The notes: generated by a model not told the origin, from the letters alone. Counted from the stretch's first letter, positions 41,462 to 51,369 are shown. The stretch is DNA of 64,000 nt from Aurantibrevibacter litoralis (GCF_034651555.1 NZ_JAYEEQ010000003.1:124001-188000), one strand, 5' to 3'. Made by a program: numbers and translations.

Positions 41462-44119
41462 TTATTCTGCCGGAAATATGGCTTTAACGTCATGAAATGA
41501 TTTTAAACTGGCTTGGTGTTTTTCCCAATCTTCTTGCTTGATGTAGATAGCGGTGTATGTTTTATCGCTTTGCTGGGCATTCACATCTGTGCACCATTGG
41601 GCCAATCGCCTTACTTTGCGTATATCGTCCAAATCTTCACGTCCTTTGGTTTCCACTATAAAAACGGTTTTATCGCTTGTTTTCACGAAAAAATCTGGAA
41701 AGTACTCTCTAATATTTCCGTCTTCCGCCTGATATTCGATTTTGAAATTTACACCACCGTCTCCCATTGTGTTTTTAGCAAAAGAAACAACATCTGCAAA
41801 ACGATTTTCACAATAAGAAGCAAACTCTAACTCAAAAGGGTTGTCGCCAATGACTTTATTGAAAATGGACTTTTTAGGAATCAAGAAAGGTTGCTCGTCT
41901 GTAACTTTTGGGCGAACCGTTTTTAGCGATATGTAATTTTTGATTTCTGCTCTACCGCTATCGGTTACCGTAAGGTCATTGATAGCGTTTTTAAACGTGC
42001 TGTAAAGAATCGCTTTTGGTTGTGCTTCAGAAAGGTTGCGAATGCTTTGAGCATCTGATAAATCAACCGATTTACCAAATAGTTGGTACTGAATAAAGCT
42101 TTCTACTTTGGGGTATAAAATATTGAAACCACTCTCCAAACGACTTTCTTTTAAAATGGCTTGCGTAAAGAAGCTGATTACGTTTCTATAATCTGCAATG
42201 CTGTCTTTAAATATGGTGGTGTGTGAAATTTTATCTTCAATATCTTTAAAAACAATTTCCTTTAGTTCTTCCGAATTGAATGTTTTAAAAGGTGATTTTT
42301 CAAATTTCAATGTCGAAATATCCAACTCTTCCAAATTCTTGTATTCTCTATAAATTCTTGGGGTCATTTGCGGAATAGGAATGTCCAATTCATCTAAGTC
42401 CTTGTTAGGATTTTCTTTGTCCACTTCCACAATGATTGGGTTTTTGCCACGCTTACCCTTGCCCATAGGTGAATATTGAAATTCTACACCTTCTGTTTTT
42501 AGCGACTCTACAAACTCAATAAAGGCAGGCGTTCCAATTACTGACAAAGTTTCGTGAACATCTAAAGAGAACATTTTACGCAAGCCACGACCGATGGACT
42601 GTTCAGGCAAAATTTTAGAATCAGCATTAAATGGGCGAAGCCCAACAATGGTGGTTACATTTTTGACGTCCCAACCTTCTCGAAGCATTAAAACGGAACA
42701 AATGGCTTTATAAGGGGAATCGTCTTTGTCCACATCATCAGCCGCTTTTCTCAAAACATCCAATTCATCTTTGGCTTTTTTGCTTGATGATTCTGAAATC
42801 TCCCCTTTACTGTTGGTGTGAATACTCAACACTGCATTTTTTAGCAATGGGTAAGTTCGTTCTAAATATTCAGCAATGGCATCAGATTCTTTTGTGGTCA
42901 TTGCCATAATGAAAAGCAAAGGTGTTTTTTGGCTTTTCAGTTCTTCATATTGCTTTTCCCATTCAATGTAGCCCAAATGAATAAAGTCTTTGTAACGTTC
43001 TACTACGTCATCAGATGGCTTCTCTTCTAATTTATGTCTTGATGCTTCGTCAGGCAAAACGGGCGATTTCACTACATTTTGTTGAATGGCTTCCACTAAA
43101 GGATAGTCGCAAATGGTCTGTACGAAAATTGCTCCGTTGTTGTGTTTTGGGGTTGCAGTTACATCACATTGCAAACCAATATGTTTGCCTGTTTTAAGCT
43201 TTAATTTATTGCTAATGTCTTCTATACTTTTAAACCAAGCCAAAGATGGGTCGTGAATATGGTGTGCTTCATCATTGAGAATAACCAAATCTTTAATTTT
43301 ATCGCTTCTCAATACTTTCCCAAGGTCAAGTCCTTTGGAAGTGTCGGCATCTGGTTTGGGTTTTTTGCCCAAAAACATTTCTTCTACACTTGGCTCTGCA
43401 TCTTCATTCAAGAATACTCTATGAATGTTTGTCAAAAAGATATTTCCTGAATCAGTTATAGGTTTAAGTTCGTCTTGAATGTGTAATGTCAGTTGAAAAT
43501 CATTGAGCCAATCACGGTCTGCCCAACCATTTTCTGGAATAAACGGGTCTTCAAAAAAGTATTTAAGACCGTCAAAATCTTTTCTAATTCTATTGAGAAC
43601 AATGATGTTTGGTGCAATTACCAAGAAGTTTTTTGAAAGTCCTGTGTTTTCTTCATATTTAGCATTGAAGTACGACCAAGACAACACTAAGCCTAAGACT
43701 TTGGTTTTTCCTGTTCCTGTTGCCATTTTAATTACATAGCGTGTCCAATTTTCGTCAAACATACCAGTACTCACACGACCCGATCCGTCAAATTTCAGTA
43801 ACTCGAATTTGTCCTTGGCTTTGGCTATTTCATATAAGTAAATTACAGACTCTACAGATTCTCTCTGTGAAAAATAGAAACTAAATTTTTGTCCGTTTTC
43901 ATTGGTGTGTTCTCGGTTAAACCAATGGTTTAAAAGTGCTTTTGTAGTCTCGGTTGCTCCTTCATACTCGCTGTTTCTCCATTCTTCAACTGCTTTTCTG
44001 ACTTTGTGTACAAGCGGTGCAAGAAGCATTTCATATTTATTCTTAAAAGCATCAAGTTGAGCTTGTCCTGGTGCCCATCTTTTGTCGGGCGTCAAAATCT
44101 CAAAAGGTTTATTGTTCAT
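41462..44119 (-). CDS. res: Type III restriction endonuclease subunit (Res)
   Basis: Res is the ATP-driven restriction subunit that acts with Mod on inversely oriented sites. The 885-residue protein has superfamily 2 helicase motifs: Walker A MATGTGKTKVL near 132-142, DEAHH (motif II) near 275, and QSIGRGLRK (motif VI). The C-terminal PD-ExK nuclease reads YFPDFFV...FIVETKG. All catalytic residues are present, so Res appears intact. The gene order res, kilA-N, mod reverses the common mod-res order. With an intact Res, loss of Mod would be dangerous unless Res needs Mod to cut, as known for type III enzymes. Confidence 0.93.
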   Translation of the reverse strand: MNNKPFEILTPDKRWAPGQAQLDAFKNKYEMLLAPLVHKVRKAVEEWRNSEYEGATETTKALLNHWFNREHTNENGQKFSFYFSQRESVESVIYLYEIAKAKDKFELLKFDGSGRVSTGMFDENWTRYVIKMATGTGKTKVLGLVLSWSYFNAKYEENTGLSKNFLVIAPNIIVLNRIRKDFDGLKYFFEDPFIPENGWADRDWLNDFQLTLHIQDELKPITDSGNIFLTNIHRVFLNEDAEPSVEEMFLGKKPKPDADTSKGLDLGKVLRSDKIKDLVILNDEAHHIHDPSLAWFKSIEDISNKLKLKTGKHIGLQCDVTATPKHNNGAIFVQTICDYPLVEAIQQNVVKSPVLPDEASRHKLEEKPSDDVVERYKDFIHLGYIEWEKQYEELKSQKTPLLFIMAMTTKESDAIAEYLERTYPLLKNAVLSIHTNSKGEISESSSKKAKDELDVLRKAADDVDKDDSPYKAICSVLMLREGWDVKNVTTIVGLRPFNADSKILPEQSIGRGLRKMFSLDVHETLSVIGTPAFIEFVESLKTEGVEFQYSPMGKGKRGKNPIIVEVDKENPNKDLDELDIPIPQMTPRIYREYKNLEELDISTLKFEKSPFKTFNSEELKEIVFKDIEDKISHTTIFKDSIADYRNVISFFTQAILKESRLESGFNILYPKVESFIQYQLFGKSVDLSDAQSIRNLSEAQPKAILYSTFKNAINDLTVTDSGRAEIKNYISLKTVRPKVTDEQPFLIPKKSIFNKVIGDNPFELEFASYCENRFADVVSFAKNTMGDGGVNFKIEYQAEDGNIREYFPDFFVKTSDKTVFIVETKGREDLDDIRKVRRLAQWCTDVNAQQSDKTYTAIYIKQEDWEKHQASLKSFHDVKAIFPAE

Positions 44120-44176
44120 CTATATATTTTCTGTTCGTGTCAAATTTACTTTTTTTATGTCTGTTTCCCTGTCCGT

Positions 44177-44187
44177 GCGTTGGCAAA
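44177..44187. repeat. Island-flanking 11-bp direct repeat, right copy
   Basis: GCGTTGGCAAA, identical to 38421-38431, followed by AAGCCAAACGTGCTG and a partly inverted GGTTGGCTTTTTT that can form a hairpin with a T-run (AAAGCCAA with TTGGCTTT), possibly a terminator for cysM or for transcripts entering the island. Confidence 0.5.
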
Positions 44188-44289
44188 AGCCAAACGTGCT
44201 GTAAGTACGGTTGGCTTTTTTTGTATGCCGCACAACGAAGGGATACCCACTAAGGCAAGCCTCGGGGATAGTCAATTTTAAGAAATTTT

Positions 44290-45174
44290 TTATTCAAATA
44301 AATCGGAGGACAAATACCGATCGCCCCGATCACAAACAATGGATACAATAACACCGCTATCTAGGGTTTCGGCAAGTCGCAACGCAGCGGCTGCCGCACC
44401 GCCGCTGCTCATGCCTGCAAATATTCCTTCTTCTTTGGCCAATCGCTTGGTCATGGCTACGGCTTCTGCTTCATTTACTTCCATAATCCGATCTACTTTT
44501 TTGGGATCAAATATTTTAGGCAAATAGGCTTCCGGCCATTTCCGAATGCCGGGAATTTTGGCATCATCTGTAGGTTGCACCCCAACAATCTCAATGGCCT
44601 TATTTTTTTCCTTTAAAAAGGTTGAGGTTCCCATAATGGTGCCGGTAGTTCCCATAGAAGACACAAAATGGGTAATTTTCCCAGCGGTATCTCGCCACAA
44701 CTCCGGGCCCGTAGTTTTGTAATGGGCCTGCCAGTTGTCATTGTTGCCAAACTGGTTTAGCATGAGTAAACCTTCATTTTTAACTTTGGCTTCTGCATAA
44801 TCGCGCGCGCCTTCAATACCAATATCCGCAGGGGTAAGGGTTACTTTGGCACCATAGGCACGCATGGTCTGTACCCGTTCTTTGGTCGAGTTTTCGGGCA
44901 TTACCAATTCAATTTCCAAACCATATATTCCGGCAATCATGGCCAATGCAATACCCGTATTACCACTGGTAGCTTCAATAAGACGTGATTTTTTGGTGAT
45001 ATCCCCTCGTTCTAACCCGCTTTTAATCATGTTTAATGCAGCCCTGTCTTTTACACTTCCACCGGGATTATTCCCTTCAAGTTTAAAATACAAGCGTACA
45101 TTTTTATTTTGGTTTAGTACCCTTGAGATTACCATGGGGGTATTCCCAATTAAATCAACAATGCTATGTGGCAT
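44290..45174 (-). CDS. cysM: Cysteine synthase (O-acetylserine sulfhydrylase)
   Basis: A PLP-dependent enzyme (294 residues) that makes cysteine from O-acetylserine and sulfide. The PLP lysine is Lys42 in NNPGGSVKDRA, with the phosphate-binding loop TSGNTG near 69-74, the GTTGTIMGTS loop and the C-terminal GGAAAAAL motif. Length fits the short CysM/CysK type. It overlaps the upstream serine acetyltransferase gene by 11 bases, so both enzymes of cysteine synthesis are made together and may form the classical complex. Confidence 0.93.
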   Translation of the reverse strand: MPHSIVDLIGNTPMVISRVLNQNKNVRLYFKLEGNNPGGSVKDRAALNMIKSGLERGDITKKSRLIEATSGNTGIALAMIAGIYGLEIELVMPENSTKERVQTMRAYGAKVTLTPADIGIEGARDYAEAKVKNEGLLMLNQFGNNDNWQAHYKTTGPELWRDTAGKITHFVSSMGTTGTIMGTSTFLKEKNKAIEIVGVQPTDDAKIPGIRKWPEAYLPKIFDPKKVDRIMEVNEAEAVAMTKRLAKEEGIFAGMSSGGAAAAALRLAETLDSGVIVSIVCDRGDRYLSSDLFE

Positions 45175-45958
45175 TCGGACTCGTTTTTATTTTGATTTCC
45201 GATTTTTGGTACACCGTAGAGTTCTTGGGTACGGAAGAGGTAATAAATGCATTTCCCCCAATAACACTGTTTTCACCTATAACGGTTTTTCCTCCTAAAA
45301 TGGTGGCATTGGCATAGATGGTAACATTACTTTCAATAGTAGGGTGCCTTTTGGTCTTTCTTAAATTTCTGGCCACGTATAAACCACCCAAGGTAACGCC
45401 CTGGTAAATGCGTACGTGATCCATGATTACTGCAGCTTCGCCAATAACCACTCCTGTACCGTGATCTAAAAAAAAGGAGTTTCCTATGGTAGCCCCCGGG
45501 TTAATGTCTACGCCCGTTTGTCGGTGTGCGTATTCTGTCATTAATCGGGGTACTAGTGGAAAACCTTCCGTGTACAGTTCGTGTGCCAAACGATAAATTG
45601 CAATAGCATAAAAACCGGGATAGGCCAAGTAAATTTCCTCTATAGAAGAAGCCGCAGGATCGCAATTTAGAAAGGCCTCTGCATCTAAATTTAGTTTTTC
45701 TAAAATATAAGGCAATTTCACCACATAATTTTCCCAAACTTTTTTGCAAGGTCTATCTACCTCCCAACACGCCAAGGTTACCAATTCATCAAATTGTATC
45801 GCAAGTTCACTCAAATTTTCATCTACAGGGGTTTCACTATCAAATAGGGTGTAGAATAAGAGATCTGTAAATGTTTCTGTCTTGCGTTTTAATCTATATT
45901 TTAGGTTGGGCTGTTTTTTGTGTTCATTGATCTGCTCTATGATCGATTTTCTGTTCAT
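45164..45958 (-). CDS. cysE: Serine O-acetyltransferase (EpsC/CysE type)
   Basis: This enzyme acetylates serine with acetyl-CoA, the committed step to cysteine. The 264-residue protein has a helical N-terminal domain and a C-terminal left-handed beta-helix (TGVDINPGATIGNSFFLDHG, then TGVVIGEAAVI and GVTLGG) with the catalytic histidines in DINPGA and LDHGTG. The tail (IKIKTSPNAT) differs from the CysK-binding DGI/GI end, so complex formation with CysM is not certain. A good -7 element lies just upstream. Confidence 0.92.
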   Translation of the reverse strand: MNRKSIIEQINEHKKQPNLKYRLKRKTETFTDLLFYTLFDSETPVDENLSELAIQFDELVTLACWEVDRPCKKVWENYVVKLPYILEKLNLDAEAFLNCDPAASSIEEIYLAYPGFYAIAIYRLAHELYTEGFPLVPRLMTEYAHRQTGVDINPGATIGNSFFLDHGTGVVIGEAAVIMDHVRIYQGVTLGGLYVARNLRKTKRHPTIESNVTIYANATILGGKTVIGENSVIGGNAFITSSVPKNSTVYQKSEIKIKTSPNAT

Positions 45959-45978
45959 GAAATGGTTGTTAGGAGTTC

Positions 45979-45986
45979 AAAATTAA
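45979..45986 (-). promoter_or_regulatory. -7 element of the cysE-cysM operon
   Basis: The minus strand reads TAATTTTG, a perfect TAnnTTTG match, about 20 bases before the cysE ATG. A TTG lies upstream at a spacing of 25, slightly long. Confidence 0.45.
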
Positions 45987-46054
45987 CCAATATTTCTAAA
46001 GTAACTTATCCAAAATGGTTAACTTTAGCTTAAAATAAACAGGGACATAGTCGC

Positions 46055-46735
46055 ATGCAACGGGCCGTACTAACTAAAAACATTTTTAATTTTCTTAAGG
46101 CATTGGAAAACAACAACAATAAGGAGTGGTTTTTAGCGCATAAAGATACGTTTACACAAGTGGAAAAAGAGGTGAGGACCTACTACACGGCAATCATGGA
46201 CGATTTAAAGCATCATGACGATATAGAAAAGGTGAAACTCTTCCGAATATACAGGGATGTTCGTTTTTCCAAGGATAAAACTCCCTATAAAACCCATTTT
46301 GGAGGCTCTTTTTCCCGAAGGGGTGCACGTCTGAGAGGCGGGTATTACCTTCATTTAAAACCCGGAAATAGTTTTATCGCCACCGGGTTTTGGGAACCCA
46401 ATAAAGATGATCTATTTCGGATACGAAAGGAATTTGAATCGGATGCCTCTCATTTTAATGAAATCTGCCAACAACGCTATTTTCAAGAAATTTGGGGTAC
46501 GTTGCAAGGCGATGAAGTAAAAACAGCTCCTAAAGGATTCCACAAAGAACATCCCAACATTGGTTTGATTCGCAAGAAGCAGTTTATATTTGTTCGTAAT
46601 TTTAAGGATACAGAAGTGCTGTCCCCAACTTTTAGTACCCAAATTGATGAATCCTTTAAGGCCATTCGACCCTATTTCGATCTTATGAGCGATATTTTGA
46701 CCACCAACTTGAATGGCGAGTCTTTATTAGACTAA
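46055..46735 (+). CDS. DUF2461 (TIGR02453) family protein
   Basis: A 226-residue protein with the family pattern FNFLKALENNNNKEWF at the start, FRIYRDVRFSKDKTPYKTHFG in the middle and GGYYLHLKPG following. The family is widespread but of unknown function. No signal peptide. It is divergent from cysE and overlaps the convergent downstream gene by 9 bases. Confidence 0.9.
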   Translation: MQRAVLTKNIFNFLKALENNNNKEWFLAHKDTFTQVEKEVRTYYTAIMDDLKHHDDIEKVKLFRIYRDVRFSKDKTPYKTHFGGSFSRRGARLRGGYYLHLKPGNSFIATGFWEPNKDDLFRIRKEFESDASHFNEICQQRYFQEIWGTLQGDEVKTAPKGFHKEHPNIGLIRKKQFIFVRNFKDTEVLSPTFSTQIDESFKAIRPYFDLMSDILTTNLNGESLLD

Positions 46736-47131
46736 AACAGGAAGTTCAAAAAATTGAATTTGGTCTTTTAGACGCTCAATGACCATTTGCATCATTCTTT
46801 TGTTAAGAGCCGAAGAATCTAAAATATAGGTTTCATATTCCGCCAGGGTAAACATTCCTATAATAATTCCTTTCAACGAATTCCTAAATTTTACATCTTT
46901 TTGTATCGCATTTTCAATGTAGGCAAGCTTTTTTTGAAGGCTTAATTCATAAAACGAATTTTTGTGCTTTGCAATGTAGTTTTTAAAGACTGCCAACAAC
47001 AAATGGTTTTGCAATTTTAGAATAGGCCGTAAGGTGCTGTTTTGAAAAAGTTCATTTTTACCCATGTGTTCGTTAGTCTTTGCTGCCGGAATATGGGGTC
47101 TAATTTGGATTAATTGTGTAGCTCTATCCAT
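46727..47131 (-). CDS. Conserved Flavobacteriaceae hypothetical protein
   Basis: From the ATG at 47131 the protein has 134 residues, starting MDRATQLIQIRPHIPAAK. An upstream start at 47191 is less likely. Central blocks LRPILKLQNHLLLAVFKNYI and YIENAIQKDVKFRNSLKG, with SSALNKRMMQMVIERLKD at the end, are typical of a conserved family found in related genomes, sometimes labelled glyoxalase without any glyoxalase motif here. It is all-helical and soluble. Function unknown. Confidence 0.78.
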   Translation of the reverse strand: MDRATQLIQIRPHIPAAKTNEHMGKNELFQNSTLRPILKLQNHLLLAVFKNYIAKHKNSFYELSLQKKLAYIENAIQKDVKFRNSLKGIIIGMFTLAEYETYILDSSALNKRMMQMVIERLKDQIQFFELPVLV

Positions 47132-47454
47132 AGGAATCCTCTGTTTGTATAAAATTAAAGAATAAGGTGGCAACAGATAGGAACATGCCATTTAGTTTTT
47201 AACGGCTTTATGAACACGGAAGGGTACGTGTACATGCCTTTTTAGGTTAGCGCTGTTTATGGAATTCCTATTATGAGTAGAGCCTTGGGCGTTTTGTTAA
47301 AATGGCAATATCATAGTAAGCGATGGCGTTGCCAACTCCGTGAAAATGGCATGGCAATATTGCGATGTTTTGGAAAATTGGATAGAACCAACAACAATTC
47401 GCTAAAACCTTTTGTGCTTCTGTTAATTACGATTTTTAAACGATAGTCTTATTG

Positions 47455-47462
47455 TAATTTTG
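47455..47462 (+). promoter_or_regulatory. -7 element of the thioesterase gene
   Basis: TAATTTTG is a perfect TAnnTTTG match ending 21 bases before the ATG at 47483. The expected -33 position holds TTT rather than TTG. Confidence 0.45.
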
Positions 47463-47482
47463 TAGAAGAAAACGAAGATACG

Positions 47483-47878
47483 ATGAGATTTCACACTAGA
47501 AAATGGGTTAAACCGGAAGATTTAAATGCTAATGAAACGCTTTTTGGCGGAAGGGTTTTGGCTTGGATTGATGAAGAGGCTGCGCTTTATACCATTATTC
47601 AATTAGAAAGTAAGCGCATCGTAACCAAATACATGTCCGAAATTAATTTTATGAGTACGGCAAAGCAGGGCGATGTTATAGAAATTGGGGTAGAGGTGGT
47701 TAAATTTGGAAAAACCTCGCTGACACTCAATTGTGAGGTACGCAACAAAATGACACGAGAAACCATTGTTACGGTTGATAATATTATAATGGTAAACTTG
47801 GATGAAAACGGCAAACCGGCACCCCACGGCAAAACAAAAATTGAATATGTAAAAGATCGCCTTGCCGAAGATTTTTAG
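47483..47878 (+). CDS. Hotdog-fold acyl-CoA thioesterase
   Basis: A 131-residue cytoplasmic hotdog protein with the YciA/BFIT-type pattern: NETLFGGRVLAWIDEEAAL with the catalytic acidic residue in the long helix, INFMSTAKQGDVIEIGVEV and GKTSLTLNCEV. It hydrolyses acyl-CoA to free acid and CoA; chain-length preference cannot be read. Its last four bases overlap the convergent dipeptidase gene. Confidence 0.9.
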   Translation: MRFHTRKWVKPEDLNANETLFGGRVLAWIDEEAALYTIIQLESKRIVTKYMSEINFMSTAKQGDVIEIGVEVVKFGKTSLTLNCEVRNKMTRETIVTVDNIIMVNLDENGKPAPHGKTKIEYVKDRLAEDF

Positions 47879-49164
47879 TGTACAGCCATCTTTTTGGCAA
47901 CGGCTTCAACTTCGTCCAAAACTCTTAAAAGATTGGCGCCCCAAAGTTTTTCAATATCATGTTCGGTATAGCCTCTTTGTACCAATTCTAATGTTACATT
48001 AAACGTTTCGGAGGCATCAGCCCAGCCTTCAATGCCGCCACCGCCATCAAAATCGGAGCTAATACCGACATGGTCAATACCTATAAGGTTTACCATATAG
48101 TCTATATGATCTACAAAATCGGCTACATTTACTTGCGGAGGCACATCGTTTAGACGCTTTACCTTTTCTTTGGCCATTTTCACTACTTTTGGATAGTTTT
48201 CCATAAAAGTCATTTGCTGCGTAGTGCTTAGTTCGGAAAACTGAGATCGCTCAAACCATTCTATTTGTAGCGAATCGGCTATGCTGGCGTACACTTGCTT
48301 CATGTACGCATTGTAATCTTCATGTTTTTTGGTGTTCAGATATGCCGAAAAGGCAACCGCCTGTACGACACCGCCATTTTCTTTGAGCAGTAACAATTGT
48401 TCGTCATCCAAATTTCTGCTATGGTCGCACAAAGCTCTTGCCGAGGAATGCGATGCAATAATCGGAGCTTCGGTAAGCGCAATAATTTGTTTCATCGACT
48501 CTTTAGAAGGGTGCGAAATGTCGATCATTATGCCCAATCTATTCATTGCTACCACCGCTTGTTTGCCTAAATCACTTAAACCATTGTGCAGCCATTCGTT
48601 ATCCGCTTCTCCCGTATTAGAATCGCAAAATTGACTGTGACCATTATGGGATAGGGATATATATCGGGCACCTAAATGGTAATAATTTTCTATTTCCGAA
48701 AGGTCTTCCCCAATGGGATACGCATTTTCTACGCCAATCATGGCTACTTTTTTTCCGGATGCATGAATGCGGCGGACTTCTTCGGAGGTTCTCGCCAATG
48801 CTATTTGATCCGGAGCCCAACGGGTAGTAAGTTGGTGAATAGCATCAAATTTAGCATTAGCGTTTTCTTTGGCTTTGGCATACCCTTCTTCGCTTAATGC
48901 ACCTTGGCCTGTATATACAATAAACCAAGCTACATCCAAACCGCCTTTAGTCATCTTGGGAAGGGTAACTTGGGTGTCTAAATTTTGTGTGTAATTTATA
49001 CTGTCCGTAAAATTTTTCACATTGATGTCGCAATGCGTGTCAATGGTAATGACTTTTTTGTGAATTTTCAGTGCCTTTTCTGCGCTACTTTCTTCCACCG
49101 GGTTTGTAGACTGTTTGCAAGAAAGTAGCGATATAATGCTTAAAAATCCGATAAACTGTTTCAT
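47875..49164 (-). CDS. Membrane dipeptidase (peptidase M19) lipoprotein
   Basis: The 429-residue protein starts with a lipoprotein signal ending in LLSC (Cys16) and continues as a renal-dipeptidase-type TIM-barrel metalloenzyme: IDTHCDIN (zinc ligands), IGVENAY, the SHNGHSQFCDS region, DISHPS and SHSSARALCDHSRNLDDEQL, and HVGISSDFDGGG. M19 enzymes cleave dipeptides including D-amino-acid-containing ones. Its envelope location suits peptide scavenging or cell-wall peptide turnover. Confidence 0.93.
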   Translation of the reverse strand: MKQFIGFLSIISLLSCKQSTNPVEESSAEKALKIHKKVITIDTHCDINVKNFTDSINYTQNLDTQVTLPKMTKGGLDVAWFIVYTGQGALSEEGYAKAKENANAKFDAIHQLTTRWAPDQIALARTSEEVRRIHASGKKVAMIGVENAYPIGEDLSEIENYYHLGARYISLSHNGHSQFCDSNTGEADNEWLHNGLSDLGKQAVVAMNRLGIMIDISHPSKESMKQIIALTEAPIIASHSSARALCDHSRNLDDEQLLLLKENGGVVQAVAFSAYLNTKKHEDYNAYMKQVYASIADSLQIEWFERSQFSELSTTQQMTFMENYPKVVKMAKEKVKRLNDVPPQVNVADFVDHIDYMVNLIGIDHVGISSDFDGGGGIEGWADASETFNVTLELVQRGYTEHDIEKLWGANLLRVLDEVEAVAKKMAVH

Positions 49165-49412
49165 TTACGTAAATATTTAATTTATTAACTCGGTCAGATG
49201 TAACGCGCCAATGCGCATTCTCTGTAGAGTACACTTTTTCGCATGGCTTGTTTCAGTTCATTATTTTCACTTACAAATTACGCATTTTGACCACAAAAAT
49301 AGGGCTGTAGGTAACATTTAATAGGTTCTGTTAGAAAAAAGGTGGAATTTTAAGATGCAATTCGTGCTTTCATTAGCAAAAAAAATTAGTTAAACAACCA
49401 AATTTATATCTT

Positions 49413-51230
49413 TTGAGCAATCTTAAACCAAAGCCATTAGCATCGCATCAACTTTTAGCGTGTATAGTTGAAGTAGAAAAAGAATTAAGTGGTTTTTCTG
49501 TAGCGGAACTATCCACATTAGATGCCCAAATCGTGAAAAATGCGTTTGACGATTTTAAATGCATCTTGCAATCGAAAATAGCAGGGCATAAAAGCGAATC
49601 TACCCAACCACTTTTAAAAGCGCCACTCGGCGAAAAAGATTCCCATAATTTAGGGCAACAAGAAATGAAACCCGAAACACTAATTGCCCATGTAAGCCAC
49701 GATTTACGGACACCACTAAATGGGATTATTGGATTTACCGACCTGCTCGATGAAACACCACTAAACGAGGTGCAACAAGGTCATGTAAAAGCAATAAGAT
49801 CGGCATCTCATCATTTATTGGAAGTGATTAACGAGTTGTTAGCGTACAGCAGACTTTCTTCCGGAAAGGAAAAGCTAGCCATGATCGATTTTAATCTTGA
49901 AGGCATTTTACAAAACGTAACTTTTTTATGCAATACACTAATTTTAAATAAAAAGGTATCCATTGCCCTAGAGATAGACCCTAATATACCCGCTGTGTTG
50001 CAAGGCGATCCTTCCAAACTTTCTCAGATTTTATTGAACTTGCTTGGTAATGCCATAAAGTTTGTGAATGAAGGAACTATTCATGTTAATGTTCAATGGA
50101 TGCATCAAAAAGACGGAATTCATTGGTTGGCATTTGAGGTGAAAGATACAGGAATAGGCATCGCAACAGACCAATTACAAAACATCTTCAATGCATTTTC
50201 ACAAGCAGAAGAAAACACCTTCGAGAAATACGGAGGATACGGCCTTGGACTTCACATTGTACATCAGCTAATAACTCAATTAAGGGGAAAAATTGCGGTA
50301 CGCAGTACCCTAGGTGTAGGAACCACCTTTACCTTTCAATTGCCTTTTGCCAAAGCAAAGAAAGCGTTGATACACGCACAGGAACAGCAAAAGGAAATAG
50401 CCACAAACGCACATCTCAATACTGTAAAGGGCATGCGGATTCTTGTTTTTGAAGATAATATCCTTAATCAACGACTTATAGCGGAACGTTTGAAATCGTG
50501 GGGATGTAAGGTGCATATTACGGATCAATTGAATTACGGACTTACCGTATTAAAAAACAGTAGCATCGATCTCATTCTGATGGACTTGCGAATGCCTGAA
50601 ATGGATGGTTTTGAAGTAACGCGTCGTATTAAAGAATGCGGTATATCCGGTGCGTCTGAAATACCGATTATAGCCCTATCAGCAGACTTTAGTGGCAATG
50701 ATAAAGCCCGTTGCGGTGCGGTCGGAATTAATGATTTTATATTGAAACCGTACAGCGCTCCCCAATTAGTATCAAAAATAGCGCATCTGAAACGTATTAG
50801 CGCGCAGCAGAAAGGGGTGTCAAAATCTAAAAATGCCATACCCCGTAACACGCAACAAGGGAAAGAACGTATACATCTTAGGCCGCTCTTAGCGGAATGC
50901 ATGGGGCAAATAGATCTCATGGAAGAGTTGATCAAATTGTTTCAACAAAATGTTCTGGAGTTTATCGAAAAAACGAAAAATCATTTAGAAAAGAAGGATT
51001 TTAAAGGAATAGAATTTGCCGCTCATAAAATGAAACCGGGACTTTTGATGATGCAACTAAACGGACTGCATCAAAAAATGATAGCCATACACCAAAATGC
51101 CAAAGAAAAAACCGATATATCTGGGATAGCCTTGTTGTATCAAGAATTTGTCGCAGCGTATCCGATTGCGGAAAACGCCATCCATTTTGAGATTGAACGG
51201 CTAAAAAATGAACGAAACTCACAACAGTAA
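49413..51230 (+). CDS. Cytoplasmic hybrid histidine kinase with receiver and Hpt domains
   Basis: The 605-residue protein contains, in order, a short N-terminal helical region without membrane segments or PAS domain, a HisKA domain (phospho-acceptor His96 in HVSHDLRTPLNG), a HATPase domain (NLLGNAIKF; DTGIGI; YGGYGLGLHIV), a receiver domain (ILVFEDN; phospho-acceptor in LILMDLRMPEMDG; LKPYS) and an Hpt-like domain (FAAHKMKPGLLMM). It therefore carries three phosphorelay stations in one chain and needs an outside DNA-binding output. The start is TTG at 49413; no ATG fits. Confidence 0.9.
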   Translation: MSNLKPKPLASHQLLACIVEVEKELSGFSVAELSTLDAQIVKNAFDDFKCILQSKIAGHKSESTQPLLKAPLGEKDSHNLGQQEMKPETLIAHVSHDLRTPLNGIIGFTDLLDETPLNEVQQGHVKAIRSASHHLLEVINELLAYSRLSSGKEKLAMIDFNLEGILQNVTFLCNTLILNKKVSIALEIDPNIPAVLQGDPSKLSQILLNLLGNAIKFVNEGTIHVNVQWMHQKDGIHWLAFEVKDTGIGIATDQLQNIFNAFSQAEENTFEKYGGYGLGLHIVHQLITQLRGKIAVRSTLGVGTTFTFQLPFAKAKKALIHAQEQQKEIATNAHLNTVKGMRILVFEDNILNQRLIAERLKSWGCKVHITDQLNYGLTVLKNSSIDLILMDLRMPEMDGFEVTRRIKECGISGASEIPIIALSADFSGNDKARCGAVGINDFILKPYSAPQLVSKIAHLKRISAQQKGVSKSKNAIPRNTQQGKERIHLRPLLAECMGQIDLMEELIKLFQQNVLEFIEKTKNHLEKKDFKGIEFAAHKMKPGLLMMQLNGLHQKMIAIHQNAKEKTDISGIALLYQEFVAAYPIAENAIHFEIERLKNERNSQQ

Positions 51231-51369
51231 ATATCCAAAAATTGCAAAGTGAACTATTTTATGTTAAAAGCAACACGAGCTTCACAGTGCACTATGAGCT
51301 ACATAAGATTCGCTATACACACCAAAATTTTAGTTTCGCAACAAAAAATAGATCCTACACCACATTTTG

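Noticed and set aside
47273..47446. A 57-codon open frame starting MSRALGVLLKWQYH in the spacer before the thioesterase gene
   Set aside because: Composition is rich in Trp, Arg and Cys without a fold pattern, no promoter fits, and its end overlaps the promoter region of the next gene. Probably chance.
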